Shown: positions 44,385 to 53,751, numbered from the stretch's first letter. The stretch is 64,000 nucleotides of DNA from Nocardiopsis sp. CNT312 (GCF_000515115.1 NZ_AZXF01000016.1:62001-126000); one strand, 5' to 3'. Translations and numbers: made by a program. Notes: generated from the sequence alone by a model not told the origin.

Positions 44385-46334
44385 ATGGCGCAGGGAACCA
44401 CCACCGGCGAACGGGACACGGAGGAGGACACCCCGGACACCCCGGTACGGGAAGCCGCCGCACCCCGCAGCCCCACCCGCGTCTTCTCGCGCGGCGTCGG
44501 CGTCATGTGGACCGCCATCCGCACTGAACCCCGGGTGTTCCTCATCGCCTTCACCGGCGCCGTACTCCACGCCGCGGTCACCGTCGGCGCCGCCTCCGTC
44601 CTCGGACACCTCACCGAGACCACCATCCTCCCCGCCATCGACAGCGGCTCCACCACCACCGCGGCACTCCTCGGCGCGGCCGCCCTCCTCATGGCCGTCG
44701 GCTTCGGCAAAGCGGTCGGGCTCGCCCTGCGCCGCCTCTTCGCCGGACTCATGCAGTTCCGCATGCAGGCCCGCTACCGCCGCGCCGTCGCCCGCAAATA
44801 CCTCGAACTGCCCCTGGCCTGGCACCACCGCCACCCGACGGGCCGCCTGCTCTCCAACGCCAACGCCGACGTCGAAGCCTCCTGGCTGCCCCTGGCACCC
44901 CTGCCCATGGCGGTCGGAGCGGTGTTCATGCTCCTCATCGCCGCCGTCGCCATGATCGTCACCGACCCGGTCCTGGCCCTGGTCGCCTTCGTCGTCTTCC
45001 CCGTCCTGATCGCCGCCAACGCCGTCTTCCAACGCAAGGTCTCTCCGATGGCCGCCCGCGCCCAGGCCCTGCGCGCCGAGGTCAGCGGCGTCGCCCACGA
45101 GTCCTTCGACGGCGCGCTCGTGGTCAAGACCCTCGGCCGAGAGGACACCGAGACCGAGCGATTCGCCGCGTCCGCCCACCGCCTGCGCGACGCCCTCATC
45201 CGCGTCGGCCGCATGCGCGCCGTGTTCGACCCGGTCATGGAGTCCCTGCCCAACTTCGGCGTGCTCGCCGTCCTCCTCCTGGGCATGTGGCGCCTGTCCA
45301 CCGGCGCGATCGATCCCGGCGAGCTCGTCCAGACCGCCTACCTGTTCACCCTCATGGCCCAGCCCATCCGCGCCTTCGGCTTCCTCCTCGGCGACCTGCC
45401 GCGCAGCGTCGTGGGATGGGAACGCGTCCAGTCGGTTCTGCGCTCGGAAGGGTCCATGGACCACGGCCGCCGTACCCTCGAACCGGCCCCCACCGGCCTC
45501 GCCCTCGCCACTCGCGGCCTCACCTTCTCCTACGCCGACTCCCACGACGCGCACGGCACCGGAAACGACCTCATGGACGGCGACCGCACCGGCCCCCGCA
45601 CGACCGTCCTCGACGGTGTGGACCTGGACATCGCCCCCGGCCGCACCGTCGCCCTGGTCGGCCCCACCGGCTCGGGCAAGTCCACCCTGACCACCCTCCT
45701 CACCCGCCTGGTCGATCCCGACAGCGGCACCGTCACCCTCGACGGCGTCGATGCCCGCGACCTTGCCCGCGGCCAGATCCCCAGCCACGCCGCACTCGTC
45801 CCGCAGAGCACCTTCATCTTCGAGGACACCGTCCGCGACAACATCGCCCTCGGCTCGGCCGACATCGACGACGCGCAGGTCTGGGCCGCACTGGAGCTGG
45901 CCCGCGCCGACGGGTTCGTCAAGGAGCTCGACGGCGGGCTCGACGCCCGGCTGGGCGAGAGGGGCACCACTCTCTCCGGAGGTCAGCGCCAGCGCCTGGC
46001 CCTGGCCCGCGCCGTGGTGCGCCGTCCCCGCCTGCTCGTCCTCGACGACGCCACCTCGGCCGTCGACCCCCAGATCGAGGCGCAGATCCTCGCCGGGCTG
46101 CGCTCCCGCGACAACGCCGCCACCGTCGTCGTGGTCGCCTACCGCCGCGCCACCATCGAACTCGCCGACGAGGTGGTCTACATGGAACGCGGCCGGGTCC
46201 TGGCCCGCGGCACCCACAAGGAACTGCTGGACACCTCGCCCGGATACACCAGGCTCGTCACCGCCTACGAGCGCGCCTCGGACGAGAACACCGCCGCGCG
46301 CGCTGCCCGCACCACCGAGGAGGCCGCCCGATGA
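44385..46334 (+). CDS. ABC exporter half-transporter A (non-canonical catalytic site)
   Basis: 649 aa: six-helix membrane domain (about 45-345) fused to an ATPase domain. Walker A GPTGSGKST at 426-434, signature LSGGQ at 530-534, Walker B ending LLVLDD with Asp555 where Glu is usual, and Tyr586 in AYRRAT where the H-loop His is expected. It overlaps the next half-transporter by ATGA, so the two make a heterodimer. Asp and Tyr here, with the odd signature in the partner, define one degenerate ATP site. Substrate unknown; drug or lipid export is typical. ATG 44385 follows a G-run. Confidence 0.93.
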   Translation: MAQGTTTGERDTEEDTPDTPVREAAAPRSPTRVFSRGVGVMWTAIRTEPRVFLIAFTGAVLHAAVTVGAASVLGHLTETTILPAIDSGSTTTAALLGAAALLMAVGFGKAVGLALRRLFAGLMQFRMQARYRRAVARKYLELPLAWHHRHPTGRLLSNANADVEASWLPLAPLPMAVGAVFMLLIAAVAMIVTDPVLALVAFVVFPVLIAANAVFQRKVSPMAARAQALRAEVSGVAHESFDGALVVKTLGREDTETERFAASAHRLRDALIRVGRMRAVFDPVMESLPNFGVLAVLLLGMWRLSTGAIDPGELVQTAYLFTLMAQPIRAFGFLLGDLPRSVVGWERVQSVLRSEGSMDHGRRTLEPAPTGLALATRGLTFSYADSHDAHGTGNDLMDGDRTGPRTTVLDGVDLDIAPGRTVALVGPTGSGKSTLTTLLTRLVDPDSGTVTLDGVDARDLARGQIPSHAALVPQSTFIFEDTVRDNIALGSADIDDAQVWAALELARADGFVKELDGGLDARLGERGTTLSGGQRQRLALARAVVRRPRLLVLDDATSAVDPQIEAQILAGLRSRDNAATVVVVAYRRATIELADEVVYMERGRVLARGTHKELLDTSPGYTRLVTAYERASDENTAARAARTTEEAAR

Positions 46335-48175
46335 GCGCACCCGCCCGCACCGCTCCACGGCACGAGCTGCCCGTCGGATCCGAACCCGCCGCACCGGCCG
46401 CCGCGCCCGGCCTCAGCCGCTCCCGCGAGTCGGCGATCGATACCCTGCGCAGCGGGCTCCGTCTCTCCCCCGAGTTCGCCCGGGGCCTGTGGCTGACCCT
46501 GGTCTTCGCCGTCGCCGCCACCGCCGGCAAGATCGTCGTGCCCGTCGCCGTTCAGCAGATCATCGACAACGGACTCACCGGCACGGGCGGCCCCGACCTG
46601 GAGTTCGTCACCCGCATGGTGGCCCTGTGCGCCGCCCTGCTCGTGGTCACCATGGTCTGCTCCTACCTGATGAACCTGCGGCTGTACCGGGCCACCGAGT
46701 CCGGTCTGGCCACCCTGCGCCGCAAGGCCTTCCGCCACGTGCACGACCTGTCCGTGCTCACCCAGAACAGCGAACGCAAGGGCGCCCTGGTCTCCCGCGT
46801 CACCAGCGACGTCGACCAGATCAGCACCTTCATGCAGTGGGGCGGCCTGCTCATCATCGTCAGCAGCGGCCAACTGCTCGTGGCCACCGTGCTCATGGCG
46901 GTCTACTCCTGGCAGCTCACCCTCGTGGTGTGGATCTGCTTCCTGCCGCTGCTGTTCGGTGTCCGCTGGCTCCAGAGGCTGCTCTCCCGCGCCTACCTCA
47001 CCGTCCGCGAGCGCACCGGCGACATGCTCGCCGTCTTCGGCGAGGCCGTCATGGGCGCCGCCGTCATCCGCGCGCACGGCACCGAGGGGCGCACCGCCGG
47101 GCGCATCGACACCACCGTCCTGGCCACCCGCAGTGCCCAGGTCAGGGCACAGCGCCTGTCCATGGCCGTGTCCCCGTTCGCCGAGATCGTCGCCGCACTC
47201 GGCAACACCGCCGTCGTCCTCGTCGGTGTGTGGCTGGGCATCGGCGGCGACATCACCGCCGGACAACTCGTCGCCTTCCTCTTCCTGCTGACCCTGTTCG
47301 TCCAGCCGATGATGATGGCCACCGAGATCTTCAACGAGGCGCAGAACGCCATCGCCGGATGGCGCCGCGTCCTGGGCGTCCTCGACACCGTCCCCGACAT
47401 CGCCGACCCCGGCGAGGACGGCCGTGTCCTGCCGCGCGGCCCCGTCGGCGTCCGTTTCGACGGCGTCACCTACGCCTACCCGGAAGGCCCCGTGGTCCTG
47501 GACGGGATCGACGTCGAGATCACCCCGGGCACCCGCCTGGCCGTGGTCGGGGAGACCGGATCGGGCAAGACCACCTTCGTCAAACTCCTCACTCGTCTCA
47601 TGGACCCCGCCGAGGGGCGGGTTCTCCTCGACGGTGCCGACCTGCGTGAGGTGGCCTTCTCCTCCCTGCGCAGCCGCGTGGTCATGGTGCCGCAGGAGGG
47701 CTTCCTGTTCGACAGCTCCCTGGGCGACAACATCCGCTTCGCCCGTCCGGGAAGCACCGACACCGAACTGGAGGCCGCCGTCGCCGACCTCGGCCTGGCC
47801 GACTGGCTCGCCGGCCTCGCCCATGGCCTGGACACACCCGTGGGCCAGCGCGGGGAGTCCCTCTCCGCGGGGGAGCGCCAGCTCGTGGCGCTTCTCCGCG
47901 CCTACGTCGCCGACCCCGACCTGCTGGTGCTCGATGAGGCCACCTCGGCCGTGGACCCGCACACCGAGGTGCGCATCCAGCGCGCCCTGGACCAGCTCAC
48001 CCGCGGACGCACCTCCGTGGCCATCGCCCACCGGCTGTCCACCGCGGAGGCCGCCGACCGGGTCCTGGTCTTCGACCAGGGCCGCATCGTCCAGAGCGGT
48101 GCCCACGACGAACTCGTGTCCCGCCCCGGCGTCTACTCCGACCTGTACGCCTCTTGGGTGAGCTCCTCGGCCTGA
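46331..48175 (+). CDS. ABC exporter half-transporter B
   Basis: 614 aa, membrane domain (about 50-340) then ATPase. Walker A GETGSGKTT at 407-415, Walker B ending LLVLDE with catalytic Glu536, H-loop His567 in IAHRLST, but an unusual signature LSAGE (511-515) instead of LSGGQ. Paired with half-transporter A, its Walker B and His work with A's LSGGQ as the active ATP site, and its LSAGE faces A's degenerate site. ATG 46331 overlaps A's stop. Its stop is 27 bases from a convergent gene. Confidence 0.94.
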   Translation: MSAPARTAPRHELPVGSEPAAPAAAPGLSRSRESAIDTLRSGLRLSPEFARGLWLTLVFAVAATAGKIVVPVAVQQIIDNGLTGTGGPDLEFVTRMVALCAALLVVTMVCSYLMNLRLYRATESGLATLRRKAFRHVHDLSVLTQNSERKGALVSRVTSDVDQISTFMQWGGLLIIVSSGQLLVATVLMAVYSWQLTLVVWICFLPLLFGVRWLQRLLSRAYLTVRERTGDMLAVFGEAVMGAAVIRAHGTEGRTAGRIDTTVLATRSAQVRAQRLSMAVSPFAEIVAALGNTAVVLVGVWLGIGGDITAGQLVAFLFLLTLFVQPMMMATEIFNEAQNAIAGWRRVLGVLDTVPDIADPGEDGRVLPRGPVGVRFDGVTYAYPEGPVVLDGIDVEITPGTRLAVVGETGSGKTTFVKLLTRLMDPAEGRVLLDGADLREVAFSSLRSRVVMVPQEGFLFDSSLGDNIRFARPGSTDTELEAAVADLGLADWLAGLAHGLDTPVGQRGESLSAGERQLVALLRAYVADPDLLVLDEATSAVDPHTEVRIQRALDQLTRGRTSVAIAHRLSTAEAADRVLVFDQGRIVQSGAHDELVSRPGVYSDLYASWVSSSA

Positions 48176-48202
48176 ACCGGGCCATCTCCGGGCCGCCCGT
48201 GG

Positions 48203-49201
48203 TCAGCGGCCGGAGGAGCGCCACCAGTGGGCGGCCACCAGCTCCGCAGCCAGGGGCTCCACCAGCAGGCTCACGTCGGGGTCCGTGTCGCCGGGATAGC
48301 GCACGGTCAGCTCCGCCCCCGGGACGCTCTCGCGCTCGGGGGCGGAGCCCACGGCCGCGAAGCGCCCCCGCAACTGCCCCAGGTGCTCGGCGAAGCGCTC
48401 GTCGTAGGCCGAGCCCGCGAACAGCAGCGCGCGGTAGTCCGTCACCGCCGCCAGGTAGCGGTCGGTGTGCGACCACTCCCCGGTCTCGCGGGCGTGCGCC
48501 ACCCGTACCGGGCCGCTGCGCACCACCCGGACCCCCTGGGCCGCCGACGCCAGCCGCTCGGCCGGAGCGACCATGTGCACGCCGTGTGGCGAGTCCAGCA
48601 CCCGGGCCACCTCCGGCACCCACGCTTCGGCCTCCCGCAGCAGCGTCGCCGTGGCGTGGGCCGCCCGGTGCAGCAGCCCCGGGAAGTTGCCGCCGCCCCC
48701 CGCCGGGGCGCCCAGACGGTGCCCCAGCAGCAGGCCCAGCGCCATCGCGTGCTGGTAGGCGCGGCACCCCAGCCCCGCGGACTCCTCACCGGCGTGCAGC
48801 GGTACCACCAGGTCGGCGATCCGTGCCACCACCGCCCCCGGGTCCGGGGTGAGCACGATGACGGGGGAACGCGCCACGTACCGGTCCAGTACGGTGGCCA
48901 GCTCCCGCTGTCCGCCGCCCAGGCTCACCCCGACCACCAGGGTCTCGGGGCCAGCGGGGGGAGTCTCGGCGGACGAGGAGTGCTCGGCGCTCGCTGCGAT
49001 CCCGGCCCGCCGCAGCCGCGCCGCGACCGTGGCGCACACGTGCCGCGCCGCACCCAGGCCCAGCAGGCGCACGGCGGCGGGCTCGTCGTCCAGCAGCGCG
49101 GGCAGCGCCGCGTACGGGTTCCAGCGCGGGAACCGGTCGGCGAGGGCGGTCAGGGACGCGGGTTTGCCCGCGAGGTCGGAGAGCAGGCGGTCGGCGGTCA
49201 C
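48203..49201 (-). CDS. SIS-domain protein (phosphosugar isomerase-like)
   Basis: 332 aa. Two SIS-like halves: RLLGLGAARHVCATVAARLR, then SSSAETPPAGPETLVVGVSL with SPVIVLTPDPGAVVARIADL, and a second half with a HMVAPAERLASAAQGVRVV segment. This is the fold of glucosamine-6-phosphate synthase isomerase domains and of actinobacterial phosphoglucose/mannose isomerase-like proteins. Substrate cannot be read from the sequence. GTG 49201 has GGGAGCCC upstream; the frame stays open further 5', so the start is not certain. Divergent from hisI. Confidence 0.78.
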   Translation of the reverse strand: MTADRLLSDLAGKPASLTALADRFPRWNPYAALPALLDDEPAAVRLLGLGAARHVCATVAARLRRAGIAASAEHSSSAETPPAGPETLVVGVSLGGGQRELATVLDRYVARSPVIVLTPDPGAVVARIADLVVPLHAGEESAGLGCRAYQHAMALGLLLGHRLGAPAGGGGNFPGLLHRAAHATATLLREAEAWVPEVARVLDSPHGVHMVAPAERLASAAQGVRVVRSGPVRVAHARETGEWSHTDRYLAAVTDYRALLFAGSAYDERFAEHLGQLRGRFAAVGSAPERESVPGAELTVRYPGDTDPDVSLLVEPLAAELVAAHWWRSSGR

Positions 49202-49342
49202 AGGGCTCCCAGCGTGCGGGACCGGCGGATCGGTGACGGACCCACGAACTCTATCGAGGAGGTCGGCGCAGGCCGGACACGCGCCCGCCACACGGGCGCA
49301 CCCCGGTGCACGGCCACGGTGCGGCGGCCATAATCTGGGGGC

Positions 49343-49687
49343 ATGAGTGTCTCCAGCCTTGACCCGGGTATCGCCGCACGCCTGAAGCGGACCCCGGACG
49401 GACTCGTCCCCGCCATCGTGCAGCAGCACGACACCGGCGCGGTCCTCATGCTCGCCTGGATGGACGACGAGGCCCTGCACCGCACCCTCACCACCAAGGC
49501 CGCCACCTACTGGTCGCGCAGCCGGGGCGAGTACTGGGTCAAGGGCGCCACCTCCGGGCACACCCAGCGCGTGGTCTCGGTCGCCCTCGACTGCGACGGC
49601 GACACCCTCCTGGTCCGGGTCGACCAGACCGGAGCCGCCTGCCACACCGGCGACCCCACGTGCTTCGACGCGGGGCGGCTCCTGTGA
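49343..49687 (+). CDS. hisI: Phosphoribosyl-AMP cyclohydrolase
   Basis: Third step of histidine synthesis, opening the purine ring of PR-AMP. 114 aa, cyclohydrolase domain only. [30 protein letters not shown], and the metal site in [25 protein letters not shown]. It lies apart from the main his operon and overlaps the next gene by GTGA, placing it at the head of the trp-linked cluster. Confidence 0.97.
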   Translation: MSVSSLDPGIAARLKRTPDGLVPAIVQQHDTGAVLMLAWMDDEALHRTLTTKAATYWSRSRGEYWVKGATSGHTQRVVSVALDCDGDTLLVRVDQTGAACHTGDPTCFDAGRLL

Positions 49688-50388
49688 GTCCCACCGCGGC
49701 CGTCAAGCCCGCGGGCCGCGAGTTCGGTGCCGCGATACTGGTCCTGGCAGCAGGGGGCGGGCTCCTGCTCGCCTCGGCCGGACGGACCTGGGTGACCGGG
49801 GAGGCCGGGGCGTCCGGGCCGGTCGCCGCCATGGCCGTGGACGTCACCGGTGGCGATCTCAGCGGGGTCATGGCCGGTGTCGGCTGGGCCGCGCTGGCCG
49901 GGACCGCGGGACTGTACGCCGCGCGCGGACCGGCGCGCCGCCTGGTGGGGGCGCTTCTCGCCCTCGGCGGGGTGTTCGCGCTGGTCCAGGTGTGGAACGC
50001 TACCCGCTCCGGAGCCCTCGCCGCTGCCCTGGCCGACGCGGCCGGCGGTGCCGCCGGCGCGGCGCGGGCGGTGGGCGAGCCGGTGCTGCACGCCACCGGG
50101 CCGGCCATGGCAGCGGCCGGAGCGGTGGCCGTCGCGGTCGCCGGAGCCGCCGCTGTGATCAGGGCAACCCTCTGGCCCGGTATGGGCAGCAGGTACGATC
50201 GGGACGCCGCACCGAGTTCGACCAGGGCGGACACCCCCGCCGACCTGTGGCGGTCCCTGGACGCCGGTGACGACCCCACTCTCGACGCCCGCGGTGGCGT
50301 GAGCGAGCCTGAGCGCTCCCCCGCTGAGGGCGGCACCACACCAGCACCGCTGGCGTCAGGGCCAGCCGAACCGAAGGAGAACCACTGA
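49684..50388 (+). CDS. Trp-biosynthesis-associated membrane protein
   Basis: 234 aa with four hydrophobic segments (about 17-35, 61-78, 84-103, 138-160) and a cytoplasmic C-terminal tail. The N-terminal [20 protein letters not shown] and GRTWV are typical of the actinobacterial family always found in trp clusters. Function unknown. Starts GTG 49684 overlapping hisI, and its TGA shares a base with the next ATG. In many relatives trpE lies between hisI and this gene; here it does not. Confidence 0.88.
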   Translation: MSPTAAVKPAGREFGAAILVLAAGGGLLLASAGRTWVTGEAGASGPVAAMAVDVTGGDLSGVMAGVGWAALAGTAGLYAARGPARRLVGALLALGGVFALVQVWNATRSGALAAALADAAGGAAGAARAVGEPVLHATGPAMAAAGAVAVAVAGAAAVIRATLWPGMGSRYDRDAAPSSTRADTPADLWRSLDAGDDPTLDARGGVSEPERSPAEGGTTPAPLASGPAEPKENH

Positions 50389-50714
50389 TGGCCGACGCGC
50401 ACCACGAAGAACACGAGGACCACGGCAATACCGTCTCCGCCTGGTTCCTCACCGTGTCCTGGATCGTCGCCTGGTCCGTCGCCGGGGCCGCGATCATCAT
50501 GGGCGGGGGGCTGGTTCTGTGGACCGGCCTCGCCCTCGGTGCCAGCGTGGTGTTCGCGGTCATCGCCGGTCTCCTGAAGCGGGCCGGCCTGGGCCGCAAG
50601 GAGCCGCGCCCGGTGCCGCCCACGCGCGAGCAGTGGGAGGCGGCCCGGGCCTCCGAGGGGACCAAGGGCACGGACGAGGTCCGCGAGGTCGCCGCTTCCG
50701 CGGGCCGGGCCTGA
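50388..50714 (+). CDS. HGxxPAAW-family small membrane protein
   Basis: 108 aa. His-rich start, then HGNTVSAW (12-19), which defines this family, two membrane segments (about 21-43 and 46-65), then a basic cytoplasmic tail with PTREQWEAAR. These proteins are found beside trp genes in actinobacteria; their role is unknown. The ATG overlaps the upstream stop and has GAAGGAGAACC before it. Confidence 0.88.
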   Translation: MADAHHEEHEDHGNTVSAWFLTVSWIVAWSVAGAAIIMGGGLVLWTGLALGASVVFAVIAGLLKRAGLGRKEPRPVPPTREQWEAARASEGTKGTDEVREVAASAGRA

Positions 50715-50968
50715 ACGGAGCGGAACCGGAAACCCCCAGTTCGTAGCGCGTGCGGAGCGGGGCATGGACGCAGGGCCGGTGGGAAGGGTAGATTCTTTCC
50801 GCCGGTCCGTCGCGTTGTGTCGGGTTCCGTCTGCGCGATTCGTGCCGATGTGGCATGATCTCCACCTTCGGTCACACGTGTACCGGTTTCCCGACCATGC
50901 CCCCAGTTGGGTTGGCGCGCACCCCGTGTGCGCCGTGACGACCCCTACTCAGGAAAGTTGTACCGATC

Positions 50969-51322
50969 ATGAGCTACGGTCCCCCGCCCCCTGGCAACCC
51001 CGGCCCGCCCCCCGGCGGCTACGGCCCTCCCGCGGGCGGCCCCGCCGGTGAGCGCCCGAAGAACTACCTGGTGCACAACATCCTGGGCATCTTCGGCTGC
51101 ACCATCGTCGGTATCATCGGCCTGGTCTTCTCGCTCCAGGTCAACAGCAAGTGGGACTCCGGCGACTACGCCGGCGCCCAGTCCGCTGCGGGCACCGCCA
51201 AGATCCTCGGCATCATCAGCCTGGTCTCCTTCATCCTCGCGGTGATCTTCTGGATCGTCTACATCGTGTTCGTGGTTCTGGTGCTGGGTGCCTCCACCGC
51301 CACCACCACATACGGCTACTGA
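50969..51322 (+). CDS. CD225/dispanin-family membrane protein, copy 1
   Basis: 117 aa. Pro/Gly/Tyr-rich cytoplasmic start (MSYGPPPPGNPGPP...), then the CD225 core KNYLVHNILGIFGCTIVGII, GLVFSLQVNSKWDSGDYAGA and AKILGIISLVSFI: two membrane segments with a conserved NSKW/GDY loop. Bacterial members have no proven function; eukaryotic relatives (IFITM) alter membrane properties. It has its own strong terminator. Two homologous copies follow within 1.5 kb. The ATG has AGGAAAG upstream. Confidence 0.9.
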   Translation: MSYGPPPPGNPGPPPGGYGPPAGGPAGERPKNYLVHNILGIFGCTIVGIIGLVFSLQVNSKWDSGDYAGAQSAAGTAKILGIISLVSFILAVIFWIVYIVFVVLVLGASTATTTYGY

Positions 51323-51337
51323 GCGGCCCGGATGCGG

Positions 51338-51373
51338 GGACCGAGCCCCGGGACCCCTCCCGGGGCTCGGTCC
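51338..51373 (+). terminator. Terminator after CD225 copy 1
   Basis: Perfect 15-bp inverted repeat (51338-51352 with 51359-51373), loop 6 bases, 15 bases after the stop. A degraded match (CCGGGGCTCGG followed by CCGGAC) reappears at about 52376-52392 after the decayed second copy. Confidence 0.85.
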
Positions 51374-51388
51374 GGCCAAGGAGTGCCT

Positions 51389-51910
51389 ATGCTGGTGCGC
51401 ATGGAGGCTCCACCCCCGCCCCGCCCCGCCGACCCGGTACTGCCCGGCCCCTTCGGGCGAGCCGAACACGCCGTGACCCGGCTGCTCGCACGCCTGCACC
51501 CGGTCGTGCTCCCCGCGGGGGTCGGTGCCCTGGGTCTGGCCGGCGCTACGCTGCTCCACCTCGTCGACCCGGGCGAGCCCGGGAACTACCCCGCCTGCCC
51601 GTGGCTGGCGCTCACCGGGACCTACTGCCCGGGCTGCGGTTCCATGCGTGCCGTCGCGCTCCTCACACACCTGGACCTCACCGCCGCGATCAGTATGAAC
51701 CCCCTGCTCTTCCTGCTGGCGCCCGTGCTCGTATGGGCCTACGCCGGTTGGTTCGCGAGGGCCGTGAGACCGTCCCAGGCGGTTCCTGAACCGACCCCCA
51801 CCTGGTTCCTGTGGGCGGTGGTCATCGCCGTCTTCGCCCACTGGATCCTGCGGAACCTGCCCTGGTTCGACTTCCTGGCACCGGGAGTCCCCCTCTTCCC
51901 CGGCTGGTGA
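51389..51910 (+). CDS. DUF2752-family membrane protein
   Basis: 173 aa with three to four membrane segments. The family motif CPWLALTGTYCPGCGSMRA (residues 70-88) holds two Cys groups that look like a metal or redox site. Function unknown. ATG 51389 has AAGGAG five bases upstream, and an ATG four codons later is an alternative. It interrupts the CD225 block; DUF2752 and CD225 genes are often neighbours in actinobacteria, which suggests a joint role. Confidence 0.9.
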   Translation: MLVRMEAPPPPRPADPVLPGPFGRAEHAVTRLLARLHPVVLPAGVGALGLAGATLLHLVDPGEPGNYPACPWLALTGTYCPGCGSMRAVALLTHLDLTAAISMNPLLFLLAPVLVWAYAGWFARAVRPSQAVPEPTPTWFLWAVVIAVFAHWILRNLPWFDFLAPGVPLFPGW

Positions 51911-51956
51911 CCTCCCCCGTACACCCCGCCGCCCACCCCCGCGCAAAGCAGGAGCA

Positions 51957-52290
51957 GTGAGCTGCGGGCCCCTCACCCCGGCGGCCACGGCACCGGCGGA
52001 TACGGTGTTCCCGGGACCGGTTGCGCCATGCGGCCCGCCCCCGGCCAGATCGCCCAAGACCTACGTGCCGCACGAGAGCGTCGGTATCCTCGGGTGCCTC
52101 TCGGTACTGCGCATCATCGGCCTCCCCACGTCGGCGGCAAGTGGCGCATGGGCGACGACCAGGGCGTCCAGGAGGCCGCCGAGGCCATGGGCGCCCTCGG
52201 CGTCGTCGGGCTCGTGCCGCCGGTGCTCTGCCTACTTTTCCTCGTCGTCGTGTTCGTCCTCGCGGCCACAGGTGGCCGTGGGCGAGTACC
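51957..52290 (+). pseudogene. Decayed CD225/dispanin copy 2
   Basis: Starts GTG 51957 with AGCAGGAGCA upstream. The first frame reads MSCGPLTPAATAP then KTYVPHESVGILGCLSVLRI, matching copy 3 (KNYLVHNILGLFGCLSVLSI). After IIGL the frame is lost: compared with copy 3 about 10 bases are missing near 52125, and the remainder GGKWRMGDDQGVQEAAEAMG with a following membrane helix continues in another frame. No stop of its own is left; that frame runs on into copy 3. A frameshifted tandem duplicate. Confidence 0.85.
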
Positions 52291-52417
52291 GAGATCCGGG
52301 TTCTGGGCAGGTTCGTACGACCACCGGCGGAACCGTGTGGTGTCCTTCGGAGTCCTAGGCGGTGCACGTCCGCTCCGGGGCTCGGCCCGGACACGGCCCT
52401 ACCGGAAGGTTTCCCAC

Positions 52418-52765
52418 ATGAGCTACGGTCCTCCTCCGCCTCCCGGCGGCTACGGCACCGGCGGCTACCCCAGCCAGCGGCCCTACTTCGGCGAGCCGCC
52501 CAAGAACTACCTGGTGCACAACATCCTGGGCCTCTTCGGGTGCCTCTCGGTGCTGAGCATCATCGGCCTGGTCTTCGCCCTCCAGGTCGACAGCAAGTGG
52601 CGCATGGGCGACTACATCGGCGCCCAGGAGGCCGCCAGGACCGCCAAGACCATGGGGATCATCGGGCTCGTCGGCTTCATCCTCCTGATCGCGTTCCTCG
52701 TCGCGTACTTCCTTTTCTTCGTGTTCATCTTCGGCGTGGCGGTCACATCGCCTGCCACCTACTGA
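52418..52765 (+). CDS. CD225/dispanin-family membrane protein, copy 3
   Basis: 115 aa: MSYGPPPPPGGYGTGGYPSQ start, then KNYLVHNILGLFGCLSVLSI, IGLVFALQVDSKWRMGDYIG and a second helix ending FFVFIFGVAV. It is closer to the decayed copy 2 (shared GCLSVL and KWRMGD) than to copy 1, so copies 2 and 3 duplicated last. ATG 52418 has GGAAGG nine bases upstream. A hairpin starts right at the stop. Confidence 0.9.
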   Translation: MSYGPPPPPGGYGTGGYPSQRPYFGEPPKNYLVHNILGLFGCLSVLSIIGLVFALQVDSKWRMGDYIGAQEAARTAKTMGIIGLVGFILLIAFLVAYFLFFVFIFGVAVTSPATY

Positions 52766-52791
52766 CCCGGATCCCGACGCGCTGATCCGGG
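52766..52791 (+). terminator. Terminator after CD225 copy 3
   Basis: Inverted repeat CCCGGATC (52766-52773) with GATCCGGG (52784-52791), loop 10 bases, immediately after the stop. Confidence 0.6.
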
Positions 52792-52934
52792 GGTGGCGAC
52801 CCCCCGGGGCCCCGGAGGTCGATACGATGACCAGCGACATGGTGCGCGGGCGTCAAGGGCCGTCCCCGCGGCACGGTCGCGCCTGCCCCGTGCGTGCGAC
52901 TTCCAACGGCCACATCACGAGGGAGCGGTAACTG

Positions 52935-53741
52935 GTGAGCGTGCTCGACGAGATCCTCGACGGAGTGCGCGCTGACCTGGCGCAGCGGCAGGAGGCCCTT
53001 CCCCTGGACCGCCTCAAGACCCGCGCCGAGTCGGTGCCCACTCCGTGCGACGCCGAGGCCGCCCTGCGCCGCCCCGGTGTCCAGGTGATCGCCGAGGTCA
53101 AACGTGCCAGCCCCTCAAAGGGCCCCCTCGCCCCCATCGCCGACCCCGCCGCCCTGGCCCGCGAGTACGAGGCCGGCGGTGCCGCCCTCATCAGCGTCCT
53201 CACCGAAGAGCGCCGATTCAAGGGCAGCCTCGCCGACCTGGAGGCCGTCCACAAGGCGGTCGACACACCGCTGCTGCGCAAGGACTTCGTGGTCAGCTCC
53301 TACCAGCTCTGGGAGGCCCGCGCCTACGGAGCCTCCGCCATCCTGCTCATCGTCGCCGCCCTGCCCCAGGAGGCCCTGGTCTCCCTGGTCGAGCGGGCGC
53401 GCACCCTCGACCTCACCCCCCTGGTCGAGGTCCACGACGAGGAGGAGGTCGAACGCGCGCTGGACGCCGGAGCGACCGTCATCGGCGTCAACGCCCGCAA
53501 CCTCAAGACCCTGGAGGTCGACCGGGACACCTTCGCCCGGCTCGCCCCCCTCATCCCGGCCGACTGCGTCAGGATCGCCGAATCCGGGGTGCGCGGCCCG
53601 CACGACCTGCTGGCCTACGCCGGAGCCGGGGCCGGAGCCGTCCTGGTCGGCGAGAGTCTCGTCCGCGGGGGCAACCCCCGCGAGGCCGTCGCCGACCTGG
53701 TGACCGCCGGAGCCCACCCCGCCCTGCGCGACCGCGGCTAG
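52935..53741 (+). CDS. trpC: Indole-3-glycerol phosphate synthase
   Basis: Closes the indole ring from CdRP. 268 aa (beta-alpha)8 barrel, not fused to TrpF. Catalytic residues in [21 protein letters not shown], and [26 protein letters not shown]; the phosphate loop AESGV and ...[14 protein letters not shown] 52935 follows GAGGGAGCGGTAACTG. In Streptomyces a small gene (trpM/trpX) lies between trpC and trpB; here that interval is 357 bases without a clear gene. Confidence 0.97.
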   Translation: MSVLDEILDGVRADLAQRQEALPLDRLKTRAESVPTPCDAEAALRRPGVQVIAEVKRASPSKGPLAPIADPAALAREYEAGGAALISVLTEERRFKGSLADLEAVHKAVDTPLLRKDFVVSSYQLWEARAYGASAILLIVAALPQEALVSLVERARTLDLTPLVEVHDEEEVERALDAGATVIGVNARNLKTLEVDRDTFARLAPLIPADCVRIAESGVRGPHDLLAYAGAGAGAVLVGESLVRGGNPREAVADLVTAGAHPALRDRG

Positions 53742-53751
53742 AGTCGGACCC

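Noticed and set aside
43350..46394. Very long minus-strand open frame over the peptidoglycan-binding and ABC genes
   Set aside because: Gly/Val/Asp-rich shadow with no family motif, while the plus strand has intact motifs.
50969..52765. CD225 block considered as an anti-phage defence island
   Set aside because: The only link is the name similarity to IFITM proteins; no nuclease, sensor or other defence gene is nearby.
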